Made by a program: the position numbers and the translations under genes | In this document: one piece after another, positions 1 to 9,146 of the stretch | How positions within the stretch are numbered: the stretch's first letter is position 1 | Layout: every line of letters begins with the position of its first letter | Notes under the pieces: model-generated | Told to the model about the DNA's origin: nothing | Databases searched by the model: none | What the model saw: only the letters and a program-made list of their open reading frames with translations | Assembly: GCA_009602725.1 (NCBI GenBank) | Contig: WELB01000049.1 | Location: 348,752-382,845 of the forward strand | Length of the DNA: 34,094 nt | Origin: Spirogloea muscicola | Lineage: Eukaryota; Streptophyta; Zygnematophyceae; Spirogloeales; Spirogloeaceae | Direction of reading: 5' to 3'

Positions 1-50
1 GGGGGGGGGGGGGAGGGGGGGGGGGGGGGGAGGGGGGGGGGAGGCGGAGG
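1..50. repeat. G-homopolymer-like low-complexity tract
   Basis: Almost pure G with scattered A at the very start of the window. It has no coding sense. It may be a real poly-purine tract or the low-quality edge of an assembly gap; the other gaps in this window also lie next to homopolymer or GGC-type sequence. Confidence 0.8.
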
Positions 51-845
51 GTTCAGAGAATAGGTGGCTGTGACAAGTGAAGGGCTGCTGGCTGCCTGAT
101 ATGCTGTTTGGGAAGGCGCCAGAAATTTGCAAGAAGGTACCGACAGTCATATTCACAAGGTGATTGAGTGCTTCGTTGAGAGTGGACTGGTTTCTGTTTG
201 TGTTGCCCACAATGCTCATCATAGCTTAGAGTGAATATGATCAAGTTGCATTCTGCTAACACATGCAGAGCAAAGTCATCTAGGACACTTCAACTCCCTG
301 CAGTGATTGCAGGCAAGCAGCTCTTGACCGCTTGGTGAGAGGAGGCTCGAGGCAAGCAAATGACATGGGGCGTCTGAATGATCACTACGACCTGGCTTCT
401 TAATACCGGCGGCAAGTGAATAAAGAATCTACTGTGCAAGGCATCTAGCAGCGTGTCCCTACTGGGCACATACGGTGCTGCTACCACTTGGCCCTCCCTG
501 CCAGCAACTCCTCAACAGAACGACCACCCTTGCACAGCTTGACAAGACTGGCCTTTGTGCCACACCTATGTGCTACCTCTGCGAAGCAGGCTTAGCCTGT
601 GCTCCAAGTGTTCAAATCACCTCCTTGGGAAGCTACTGCGAGCTAAGCCCATCAAGGGAATAGCATGCAATTTTTCTGAAGAGAGGGTGTCAAGGTAGAG
701 AGGGTGCAGTCACCTGCGCTGCTTGCTGTGCTTTGGCAGTTATGCAAGATCAGCCCAGGTGGCTGGAAATGCTTTCCACTGCCACTCACTGCAAGGGCGA
801 AGCGAACCTTCAAGCAGCTGCTGAGATCACCCTGGCATAAGTGGA
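51..845. other. Downstream flank of the acyl reductase gene, nothing recognised
   Basis: No recognisable coding, RNA or repeat feature. The open frames here are short and unlike any family I know. The right-hand part presumably includes the 3' UTR of the minus-strand reductase gene, whose stop codon is at 846-848. Confidence 0.5.
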
Positions 846-3800
846 CTAACTTGACCCTCGGCCTTTTAGTACGTACTTCCGCAAGCCAGGCAAGTGGATT
901 CTGGTGATGTATTCCTGCCAGTCTATCCGTCGCAGGTCAAAATTGAATCTGCGCTTATCCTCGGGGGAGAGCTCATTGTAGAGGTTCTCAGTGTTGCTGG
1001 CGTCAAACCTGCGATTGCCAAAAGGTAGCATCACATGCAGCTACTTGCTTCTTCAGCGTCAAAGGAAGCCAAAACACTGTGACTTGCTCACTCCAAGACT
1101 TTGACAGTAGATGCGCCACAAAGCTGTAAACTGGGAGAATTGAGCTGTAAGAAGGCAAGGTGGCTACAGAAAGTGACCGCACAGATGATTGGTGCAGTTG
1201 CGGCCAAGAAATTTACCTGCAGCTGTAGAAGGTATACGGGGCATATATCTTTGCTAAATATGTGAGCTGTTGGAAAGTCTTCGACATCAAATTGTTCCTT
1301 TTCTGTGCCAGTCCTGTCTTGTTGGACCAAGGTGAGAACTTGGCTAGCTGCATAACATCACAGGGTTGCATGAGAAACAGCTCACTACCTGGCCATTAAA
1401 AAGTCATCAAGTCATTCATGAGCACCCTGCATGAAGTGCAGTTCCTCGCCGACGTGCTCAGGGTTGGCAAGCGAAGAGGTATTGTCGCATGAAAAGTTCC
1501 AAGAGAATCCACTAGACTGACGTGCTGAGGGTTGGCAAGCGGAGAGGTATTGTTGCTCGAAAAGTTCCAAGAGACTCCACAAGATCGACTAAGAAAGCTA
1601 TGAGCTAAGCCAAGGCAAGGTGTCATGAGCAGTATAAGGCCGGAGTGTACCTGGAGAGGAAGCTGGTGTTTTAGCCACATGTTGAACAGGAAAACATGTA
1701 GTTTTTGGTACAGCATCATGCGACGTGACGGCCTGATTGGAATGCCATTCTTGGCAACCATGGGATGCTCCTCAAAATGGTCAGAAGTGTAGTCAACCAC
1801 CTGCTGCATGGTCACGGGGTTCAGCACAGATGTAGCAAGATGATACACAGATAAGCCCTTTGTCTTGGCATGCTTCCACAGAACTGCCAGTATGGCATTG
1901 GTAACCATGTCAACAGGTACCTGCACAGACATCAGGTTCAAGATGTTATCATGTACAATCCATTGTGATGGCGACTTTCTTACGAACAATAAGTACTTCT
2001 TACTTCATCTGTACCTTCTTGACTTCGAGTCGCTTGCATGGATGACTGGCAGTTAAATTTCCAAGTCCCATTAAAACTTGCTGAGTTAGAGATGCTGAAT
2101 ACCCCAGGAACTGACGCTTTCCCTTACCATGTCAAGGATGCCACGATTATCTGCCAGAAAGCCATCCATGTGGCCCTTCCCGTAGGCCAGTAGGATGGGG
2201 TCTGCCATCCTGCACAACAGGTGGGCAATAGATGTCTTACTTCTGCAAGGCAATGAACTGCAAATATTACTCATGTTTCTCTGTCCAGAATCTGCAACAA
2301 GCAAATGCATAAGTCTGGCAACATACCATTGTCTACAAGAAGGGGGCTTTTGAAAGGGACAGAAGGCATATATACCTAAAGCCCTCTATCCAGCCAAAAA
2401 CGGGTTCCAAAATAGCACTCTCAATAATACTTGGCCTGACGATAGCTATAGGAAACTTGTCACGGGCCTCCGACAGAAACATCTCGCCCATAGCTTTTGT
2501 GAAGACATATGTATCCTGCCAACCATGCATTTGTGACCTGCAAACCAGGCACTCAAGAAAGAATGAGCTCTCAGCAGTGTCTGCTTTTTGGATCTACTAT
2601 GAGTAATTTCATTACTCAAATCAAATTAAACAAATCAAATCAAATCAAATCAAATCAACGCTTCGCAGCCTCAAGCACAACATGCCAAGATGCAAACCTG
2701 ATCTATTCGATCTCCGCATTCACATCCATTACATGCTCTAGTAAGTTGCACATATTGCAGGCGCTCGGTGCGCATGAATTTGGAAAGGGAGGCCAAAGCA
2801 AGGCAGTACACTGTTGGTAAATGTGCACAAGGTCAACTGTAAGAAATGGTTGTACAAGTACCTCTGCAAGCCAAGAGCAACCATCTGCTCTTGCACGTAG
2901 GCAGCCGCTTCAGCCTCATCTTTGCATGTCCTTGCTCCTGTTTCTTGAGCCTTCTCCAGAACTTGCTTGCACAGTGCAATTTCTTCTTCAATATCAAGAC
3001 AGGGTACATCTGAGCTTGTTGACAGCTCCCTCGCTATGCAGTCCCCCATGAAGAAAGGTTTCTCCAGTGTCCAACCTATCCTCTTTCCATTCACATACGC
3101 TGCACAAAATCAGAAAACACTTAGGTTAACCTTTCTGTAAGGCTCCTCTTTCCACTGATGAGATTGGAGAGCAATATTAACAGAAGAGTGACTTAGGTAG
3201 CCCGGAAACACTCAGCCATGTCTACATGGCAGGCTGTACCTGCTGTACATACATGACAGCGTGTTCGTTCTTTGAACTCTTGGCTGAAAAATGACCAGCT
3301 ACTCTCACGCATCTGAGTTCTATATAATCCCTACCAAAACTTAGTCTCTCACAACAACCTTCATTCACCTGTTAATACACCATGTGGTTCCTACTCACAC
3401 GCCTCACTCAGCAGCACAATGAGTTGCTGATGCAACAACTTAGAGCTCACAAATTGCTGACCAGTTGAGACGTGCAGCAGCAGTTCCAGCTTTGGACACT
3501 CCGCAGCAACGGCTGCAACCCTCCGGGCTCCAAGGGTGTTCACATTTAGTGCAACATCATATCTGCAATTTCTTGTCTCGTACTATCAGCCACAGTATAT
3601 GTTGCTCCACAGCTTGAACTGACTCGCTGGGTGCCAGACAGAAGCAACAATACATTGAAAGCTACCAAGGCTTAATGACACGTCACCAGATCTGGCTGGG
3701 AGAGCAAGGCCAGCACCTCTCATCAAAAGCAGTAGTAGCAGCCGAGTTTATGATTATCTCCACTTTGTTGAGCATGTCTCTGGAGGTCTCCATAATCAAG

Positions 3801-5131
3801 CCCAGGCAGTCATGAGACATGCTTCCTGAAATAGCAGTCAGCTTGTCGGCCATGAAGTCCTTGTACTCTTCCCGCCTTTTTGATCTAAGGCTGTCAAATA
3901 TCTGAGATGGTATGACCTGTTCATATTGCAAGCCTGTCAGTCTCACCACAGTGTTCCAGAGTCTGACTGAGACAGTAAACGTCCAAGCAGGTCTTGTAGA
4001 CCAAGTGAAGTAGGTCTGATTGCGGTCTGCATGCAGGCCTTATCGCCTTCAAGTGCTTGAGTAAACACAAATTGACACCCTTGACACAACCCCCTGCACA
4101 ACACTGTTTCAGAGTCTGACTGAGACAATAAACGTCCAAGCAGGTCTCGTAGACCAGTGAAGTAGGTCTGATTGCAGTCTGCATGCAGGCCTTATCGTCT
4201 TCATGTGCTTGAGTGGACACAATGAACACCCTTGACACAACCCCCTGACCTGTCTCTCAAGCCGCTGTTGAGCAGAAACATCTTCCTGCGGTTGAATGAC
4301 TAGGTAGAGCTGGCCAACATCAGGTTGCTCTCGCAGGACCTTTTCCACAAGGACTGCAATTCAAGCACAGAGTGGAGGGATGCCTCTAGCACCTCAACAC
4401 AAGGTCAAGATATAACAGCAGAGATGACTACTACAGCCCGTCAATCAGACATGCTAGGTAAGATGTTTCCTTGTTGGACAAGCTATTTATATACTTTCAG
4501 AGGTCCATCGCCACTGCGCTTCTCCCACGTTCCAGCTCAGGAGCATCTCTGGCAATAGAACAAGTCTGAGTAGCATCACCGTCTACTGTAAGCAGATTGC
4601 TCTCAAGTCTGTAGACTGCGTACCTTTAGCCAGGAACCCGGTGGAGCCAGTGATTAGAACGTGCTTGCCCCTCAAGAACTGAGCGATGCTGCTACCGCTA
4701 CTCTCATGATGACTGGTCGCATTGCCGTTGACCTTGTACAAGTCGCTGATCCTCTGTCCGCTGACATGACCAAGGTCAATCCGCGACGGGACTGCACCGT
4801 TGCCATTGACGTGTGGAAGATCCTTGTTTCTGGACCGTTGGGGCACCCTCAGGGCCTTCTCTTCGACCTCGGCCGCTGTCTCGCAAACCACGACCTTGAA
4901 AGCTCCGGCCTCTTCTTCCGTCAGCCGCCGAGCCGGCCTCTGCTTGCGCGAGGGGAAAGATCGGGCGTGGAGGCTGCGGAAGCGGCGGGAGCTGAAGGCT
5001 GGCCCGGCATGGGCGAGTTGCAGGGGGGCCAGCAGCGCGGACGCCTCCCCGGCACTGCCAGCGGCAGCCAGCGCCTGTCCCGCTAGTGCTGCCGTAGGCA
5101 CCGCCGCGACTGGCGCCGACGGTGTGCCCAT
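846..5131 (-). CDS. Fatty acyl-CoA/ACP reductase, plastid-type (MS2/FAR2-like)
   Basis: Reduces a fatty acyl thioester to a fatty alcohol with NADPH. Plant plastid members (MS2/FAR2) feed sporopollenin and cuticle-type polymers. Ten exons join in frame (minus strand, 5' to 3'): 5131-4624, 4353-4250, 3916-3717, 3562-3462, 3099-2862, 2537-2376, 2209-2128, 1920-1651, 1302-1217, 1008-846. All introns are GT..AG and the product is 637 aa. Residues 1-70 are Ala/Arg/Ser-rich, like a transit peptide. The Rossmann NADP motif TGSTGFLAK lies near residues 161-169. NSAATTAFDER and the following YDVALNVNTLGA are typical of the family. The YxxxK catalytic pair is Y394/K398 (TYVFTK). The C-terminal FAR_C domain contains YAPYTFYSCRFD and ends HLPGLRKYVLKGRG. 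The start ATG at 5131 is the first in-frame ATG after a TGA at 5294-5296. Length and motifs match MS2/FAR2. The intron between exons 2 and 3 holds a tandem repeat. Confidence 0.93.
2622..2658. repeat. (AAATC)n pentanucleotide microsatellite
   Basis: About six imperfect tandem copies of a five-base unit (CAAAT/AAATC) inside the intron between exons 5 and 6 of the acyl reductase. It is expected to vary in length between individuals. Confidence 0.85.
3951..4250. repeat. Two-copy tandem repeat, period 153 bp, in acyl reductase intron 2
   Basis: Two near-identical units (about 3951-4103 and 4104-4250) both contain AGAGTCTGACTGAGACA, AAACGTCCAAGCAGGTCT and CTGCATGCAGGCCTTATCG. They differ by scattered substitutions and a few indels. 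The second unit abuts exon 2: the exon's last bases and GT donor form the edge of the repeat. It nearly fills the 333-bp intron. Confidence 0.9.
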
Positions 5132-5293
5132 CCTACGCCGCCACCTCCGACGGCGCCTCCGCGGCCGTGGCAGCCGCAGCGCTTTACGTGTCGTCGTGCC
5201 CTTGGCCCTTGTCACGACGCCAGGGGCGAGTTGGCCGCTCGGCCCCGCCGTATCCAGCGGTGTAGCATTGGTGCTCGCGCACGCGCACACCGC

Positions 5294-5362
5294 TCAGAGC
5301 CCGGCGAAGGCGCCGCGGCCGCCGCCGCCGCCGGCGCCGCCGGCGCCGCCGGCGCTGGCCAT
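5294..5362 (-). other. Possible upstream ORF in the acyl reductase 5' leader
   Basis: An ATG at 5362-5360 opens 22 codons (Met, then mostly Gly/Ala) and ends in TGA at 5296-5294. It is in the same frame as the main ORF and 163 bp upstream of its start. It may be a uORF, or part of an alternative first exon. Translation is not shown. Its GCC-repeat makeup means it could be incidental. Confidence 0.35.
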
Positions 5363-5770
5363 GACGCGCGGCTCACCTTTTTGAGAGGAGCCAGGGTTCG
5401 ACCAGCCAGAAGTGAGAGAAACTGCTGTTGCAAGGGAAGAGTGGGTTCGCGGCCAATGAGCTCGACTCCCGCCGGGGTCGGGCAGCCCCAGAAATGAAAT
5501 GTCTTTTGGCCCTCGGCCCCTCGGCCTCGCCGCGACGAAACGGCTGCCCAGCTAGCAGCTCCACTACAGCTATTTTTGAAATCACGGCTTTGCCATCTCG
5601 GTCGCCAGGTACAAGGTCGAGGCACAAGAACAACCCCGGCTCGGATGTAATAATGTAATAATGTGGCCCGTGTGGATTCCTCCCGGAACGAGCCGCCTCC
5701 CTGAGAACAATCTGCAGCGGGCGCGGATCGGAGGGCCCCCCTCCCGGCGCTGGCGCCGAGGAAGCGCTCA
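5363..5770. other. Intergenic, upstream of the acyl reductase
   Basis: GC-rich near 5363 and closer to balanced afterwards. Contains a short direct repeat TGTAATAATGTAATAATG near 5646. Nothing else is recognised. It probably includes the acyl reductase promoter. Confidence 0.4.
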
Positions 5771-5789
5771 GAGACCGTCCGATGTACGC

Positions 5790-6165
5790 ATCTTACGGTT
5801 GAGAGAATATCTGACGTAGGTACTGGCCCACTCGGGCGTCGGCAAGTAAACGGCCGGAAAGCCGTCCTGTTCCCATTCTGTTACCCGTCCAGTTCCCAGG
5901 GGCGAATGGAACTCGTAAATACTGCTGCAGCCGACCCGACCAATATCCAACCGCCCCCACCTTCCCTTGTCGTCGAGGAAAAGGAAGAGTTTGAGGTGGA
6001 GAAGTTCGTCTCTCTGCGACAAACTCCGTGGGCGACGTAAGTCCCGAGAGTATTTTTGTAAAGTGGAAAGGCTATGGACCTGAACACAATACGTGGGACC
6101 TTTGTGCCAACTTGGCCATTGCCCGTCTGTTCTCCGCAAGTATCCTGCAAAGAAGAAACTCCCTC
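5790..6165 (+). pseudogene. Decayed chromodomain segment, probable chromovirus (Ty3/gypsy) pol relic
   Basis: One forward frame reads through a Pro-rich linker (IQPPPPSLVVEEKEE) into FEVEKFVSLR near 5980-6020. After a one-base shift near 6050 it continues as VKWKGYGPEHNTWDLCANL (about 6057-6113). This is a chromodomain core: EVEKI-like entry, KWKGYG, and a W about seven residues later. Gypsy chromoviruses carry such a domain after the integrase behind a Pro/acidic linker, and the order here agrees. An extra T in a T-run at about 6052-6056 and a TAA near 6037-6039 break the frame. No integrase, RT or LTRs were found nearby. A host chromodomain exon is the alternative. Confidence 0.6.
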
Positions 6166-6790
6166 CTTTGCGTCGTACTCTGAAAGGCACCCGTCAAAAG
6201 TAATCTACCGCTTCTCTTTACGTACTGTGTCCTCGTTCCCGAGGATGTGAACATCTAAGTGAGAAGGAATGCAACGTCCCGACCCGTTACGTGCCGTTTA
6301 ACCTTGGTTCAAACGCTAATGGGGTAGTGACGGCGCGCGGCCCCAGTATTGTCGGCGTGCGACACGTCTGCTTGATCTGTCGCTTCGCTGCGGGTGGCGT
6401 TCGCCGCAGCATGGCCAGTCCTCGAGGCAGAAACCCTAAACCCTAAACGCCCGGATTGACGTACTGCTTAGAGGCTATGCATGAGTCATCATTAAGTAAT
6501 TCTGATGCTGATCTCATACTGCCGCAGCATGGTACCGCTCCTAGCAACATCTTGTCGAACTGGTGAACGTGGCGCTTCCAGGATAGCAACACCCAGCGGT
6601 GGCAGTAACGACGGTGACTGAAGTATCTCAGTGCTTGCGGCTGGCACGGCAGCAGTGGCAGCGCCGGCAGCAGCGCCTAATGGTTGCAAACTTGAGCTGA
6701 GCGGGGTGCGGTAGTGTTGGAGAGTGCAAGGGCTATCTGCTCCCTCGGCATCTTTTAAATCCAGCCCCGAAGAGCGGGTGGACACAGCGT
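6166..6790. other. Intergenic, no gene recognised
   Basis: Apart from the telomere-like motif nothing is recognised. An open minus frame at 6492-6812 is Ala/Ser-rich, runs into the retroelement tail at its 5' end, and has no family motif. Confidence 0.4.
6431..6448. repeat. Plant-type telomere-like motif (AAACCCT, about 2.5 copies)
   Basis: AAACCCTAAACCCTAAAC is 2.5 units of the Arabidopsis-type telomere repeat. It is too short to be a telomere. It could be an interstitial remnant or a telo-box, a motif found in plant promoters. There is no placed gene start within about 1 kb. Confidence 0.7.
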
Positions 6791-6930
6791 GGAAGAAGAA
6801 GTGCGCGCCCATGGAGAATAGGGGCTGGGAAAGGCCAGCCGGACAAAAGAATGAACAAAGTAAGAAGGGGCCAGGGTAGGGCTAAAGCTAGCACACATGG
6901 AATCTAGCAGCTAAGAAGCACAGTCAAATG
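6791..6930 (-). mobile_element. Retroelement 3' end (tail only), minus orientation
   Basis: Read on the minus strand it gives the family tail: a stem-loop GGGCTGGC/GCCAGCC-type at about 6821-6840, a TATTCTCCATGGGCGCGC block, then ACTTCTTCTTCC at the 3' tip (6791-6802). No ORF remnant is present, so it is 5'-truncated within the 3' UTR. It abuts the next copy. Confidence 0.75.
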
Positions 6931-7195
6931 AGAGAAGGGCTCGCCCATTGAGGATAGGGGCTGGAAAAAGCCAGCCCAGAAAAGAATGAACAAAGGACGA
7001 GAAGGGGCCAGGGGAAGTACGAAGAACAACAAGCACAGAAAAGAAACGAAGCAGCTACGAAGCACTCAGTATCCCCTGCTAAGCAGCCTCAGGTCAGAGA
7101 GACTGGGTTCCTGGAAGCAGGTCCCCTGGCCAGAGCCAGAGGCAGCAGCGAGGGCTCTGCCTGCACGCACGCGCGCGTGGAAGCACCTGTACGCG
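6931..7195 (-). mobile_element. Retroelement 3' end, subfamily A, minus orientation
   Basis: The minus strand reads an ORF end AGRALAAASGSGQGT...SLSDLRLLSRGY-stop (stop at 7066). A 3' UTR follows with a stem-loop at about 6957-6977, then CCTCAATGGGCGAGCCCTTC. Nearly the same sequence recurs at about 21180-21405 (plus) and 33385-33612 (minus). Confidence 0.85.
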
Positions 7196-7382
7196 TGCTT
7201 GTTGGCCAGGTCAGGAGAAAAGCTTTTGACCTGACGATCGACGTGGAGATTACACCCCGGGTCGTCCACGCTGGAACAAATAGACTCCTTGGCTTACGAG
7301 TCCCGTACCCCGTCGACCCGCTGTGTGATCAGGATCATTGAGCTCGCAGTGACGTGGTACTGCGCAGCTCCACAGACAGCAC

Positions 7383-7815
7383 CTAACCTAGACTATTTGA
7401 GCTATAGCATAAACAAGAGTCCTTGTAACTACTAGTCAGGAGCCGCAAGTCAGAAAGACGAGCCGCCGGAAAGAAATCCTCTTGACGAAAGGCGAAGGCT
7501 GCAGCTAGAGCACGGCCAGCACGCAGATGCAAGGCGTGGGCAATGGACCGCTGGAGGCATACAGAGGCGAACGCGAAAGACCTGAGATAGCGAGCCGGCG
7601 GCGTTGAGTCGGCCTGCTCAGCCCGCCTGCGGGACACATGGCGTCGCGCAAGCCTGGCCAACAGGTCTAGCCATTGAGACCTGAAAGCCCCGTGCACATC
7701 GAAGGCCAGTAGGTCGTACTCGTCCCATTTCGGGTGTTCCATGTACTTAGCCTCTTTGCCACGAGCGGCGTTTGCTGCTGCATGCCCAGCCTGTAACAAC
7801 CTGCCCCTACGCACA
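7383..7815 (-). mobile_element. Retroelement ORF C-terminal remnant, minus orientation
   Basis: An open minus frame reads AGHAAANAARGKEAKYMEHP, then FDVHGAFRSQWLDLLARLA, SVCLQRSIAHALHLRAGRAL and SDLRLLTSSY. This is the same domain as in the 8462-9100 copy. The stop codon after the final Tyr is lost (TAC AAG), and no stem-loop tail follows on the 3' side. It covers more ORF than most copies, including the GKExKY motif that resembles the lysine motif of restriction-type (PD-D/ExK) endonucleases in non-LTR elements. Confidence 0.8.
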
Positions 7816-7850
7816 CAGTGGGGGGTGAGTGGTCCTTAAGTTCGGCTGTA

Positions 7851-7935
7851 GGAAGAAGTGCTCGCCCTTGGAGGATAGGGGCTGGGAAGGCGCAGAAATA
7901 ATGACCAAACTTCGAAGGCTGTAGGGTGTTTAGGA
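7851..7935 (-). mobile_element. Retroelement 3' tail fragment, minus orientation
   Basis: The minus strand gives a degenerate stem-loop (CGCCTTCCCAGCCCC), CTATCCTCCAAGGGCGAGCAC and CTTCTTCC at the tip (7851-7858). Only the tail survives. Confidence 0.7.
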
Positions 7936-8039
7936 GGTGTTACTTCTTCTTCTGTGCTTGTTGTTTAGGAGCCCGTCCTCTACCCGGCAAAGCTCTCGCG
8001 CATTTGCGCCGCCGATAACCGGCCCTGTGGTGGGGGTGT

Positions 8040-8455
8040 TTTTCGGTGTTTTCGCCGGGTCCCTCGCCCAAGTTTACCGGATGCGCCTGGCCGTCTCTTT
8101 GCAGCGGTCCCTAGCTTTTGCGGTCCACTTGCGCGCAGGCCGCGCTCTGGCGGCGGCCTCCGGCTTCCGTCAGGGCGACGTCGTTCCGCCTGCTAGCTAC
8201 TCAGATTTGCATCTACTGACGAGAGGTTACTGAGAGTTCGCTTACTGCTGTCTCAGTCCTTAGCTCTCCGACTCCTTCAGACCTTGTCCATTCTTTTGGG
8301 CTGGCCTCTCCCAGCCACCAGTTAATCTGGCCGCGCTTGCTTTTTTCGGAGGCTGGCTTCAGGTGGCCGTGGAGAACTCCTCCATAATGCCCATCCAGCT
8401 GGGCGCGGACGGCTAGCCCCATACAGCCCCTATCCTCAATGGGCGAGCCCTTTCT
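8040..8455 (+). mobile_element. Retroelement 3' end, plus orientation, tail interrupted
   Basis: ORF end GSLAQVYRMRLAVSLQRSL...AGRALAAASGFRQGD...SYSDLHLLTRGY-stop at 8231-8233. The 3' UTR stem GGGCTGG is at 8298, but after its CCAGCC arm (ends 8316) about 107 bp of foreign sequence intervene. The usual CCCTATCCTCAATGGGCGAGCCCTTTCTTC block resumes at about 8426. CAGCC is present at both junctions (8312-8316, 8424-8428). Confidence 0.8.
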
Positions 8456-8461
8456 TCATAC

Positions 8462-9100
8462 ACGACGCGCCGACCTGGTCGCCATCCCGCCCGGCGGCGA
8501 TCCCCGCATCATCGCCGATGTGGTGACAACACTGCATCGACTCCGCCAATCCCACCAGATCGGCGTCGTTTGCAGGGCACGCGGTCGGCCAGGCGGCCCG
8601 GGGCAAGGAGCGAAAATATGTTGATCACCCGGTTGGGCATGAATTCGCGGCCCTGGCGATGGATGTACACGGGGCTTTCGGAAGCCGCTGGCTGGATCTC
8701 ATTCAGCGGCTTGCCCGCCAGGCCATTGACCGGCGGCCGGGTCTGCCAGGGGCGATGCCCGGCTTCGTTGCCGGTTCGCTCGCACAAGTCTTCCGCATGC
8801 GCCTGGCCGTATCGCTTCAGCGCTCCCTTGCCCACGCCGTCCACACGCGAGCAGGCCGTGCTATGGCCGCCGCCTCTGGGTCTCGGCGGCGTGCCTCTTT
8901 CCCTGCAGCAAGCTACTCAGACCTGATGTTGCTCACTTGTGGGTACTGAGCTTCCCTCTGCATCGTCTATGTGTTTTGCAGTATTTTGTATTGTAGTCCT
9001 TTTTCCGGCTCCTCTTTTTTTGGCTTTGGACATTGTCCATTTTGGGCTGGCTTTGCCGGACCCTCTTCTCTATGGGCGAGCACTTCCTCCTTTCTCACGT
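8462..9100 (+). mobile_element. Longest retroelement 3' copy (endonuclease-like domain, stem-loop tail)
   Basis: Reading frames, with at least one shift near 8570, give ADLVAIPP...RIIADVVTTLHRL, then AGHAVGQAARGKERKYVDHP, FAALAMDVHGAFGSRW, SLAQVFRMRLAVSLQRSLAHAVHTRAGRAM and SYSDLMLLTCGY-stop (8947-8949). The order D..V(T) then GKExKYxxHP then FxxLAxDxHGAxG resembles the PD-(D/E)xK C-terminal domain of some non-LTR retrotransposon proteins. That assignment is inferred from pattern, not a search. The 3' UTR holds TGGACATTGTCCATTTTGGG and a stem-loop at about 9046-9065, then CTATGGGCGAGCACTTCCTCC. Expected RT and 5' parts are absent. Confidence 0.8.
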
Positions 9101-9146
9101 TAGCAGCCAACGCTGCTCGTGGCAAGGAGGCCAAGTACTTTGCGTA
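9101..9146 (+). mobile_element. Small retroelement internal fragment
   Basis: Reads LAANAARGKEAKYFA and then a stop. This matches the GKExKY segment of the family ORF and directly follows the tail of the preceding copy. Sequence after it does not continue the element. Confidence 0.6.

Noticed and set aside
590-640. tRNA-like B-box (GTTCAAATC) near 608
   Set aside because: No matching A-box or cloverleaf pairing on either side. No tRNA was found anywhere in the window.
1396-1650. Direct repeat ACGTGCTGAGGGTTGGCAAGC-type pair in acyl reductase intron 8 read as coding
   Set aside because: The open frame extends exon 8 but lacks FAR homology; the next exon (KRNN...YLAKIYAPYTFYS) joins in phase after the donor at 1650.
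3921-4348. Minus-strand repeat protein with CLDVYCLSQTL units
   Set aside because: It is the translation of the two-copy DNA tandem repeat in an intron; it crosses the splice sites that give a proper reductase.
4661-5384. Plus-strand open frames opposite the acyl reductase first exon
   Set aside because: They are shadows of GC-rich coding on the other strand; the minus frame has the NADP motif and joins nine further exons.
8570-8926. Frame reading LPARPLTGGRVCQGRCPA across the retroelement copy
   Set aside because: It is an alternative frame of the retroelement ORF. The frame containing SLAQVFRMRLAVSLQRS recurs in all copies and is the coding one.
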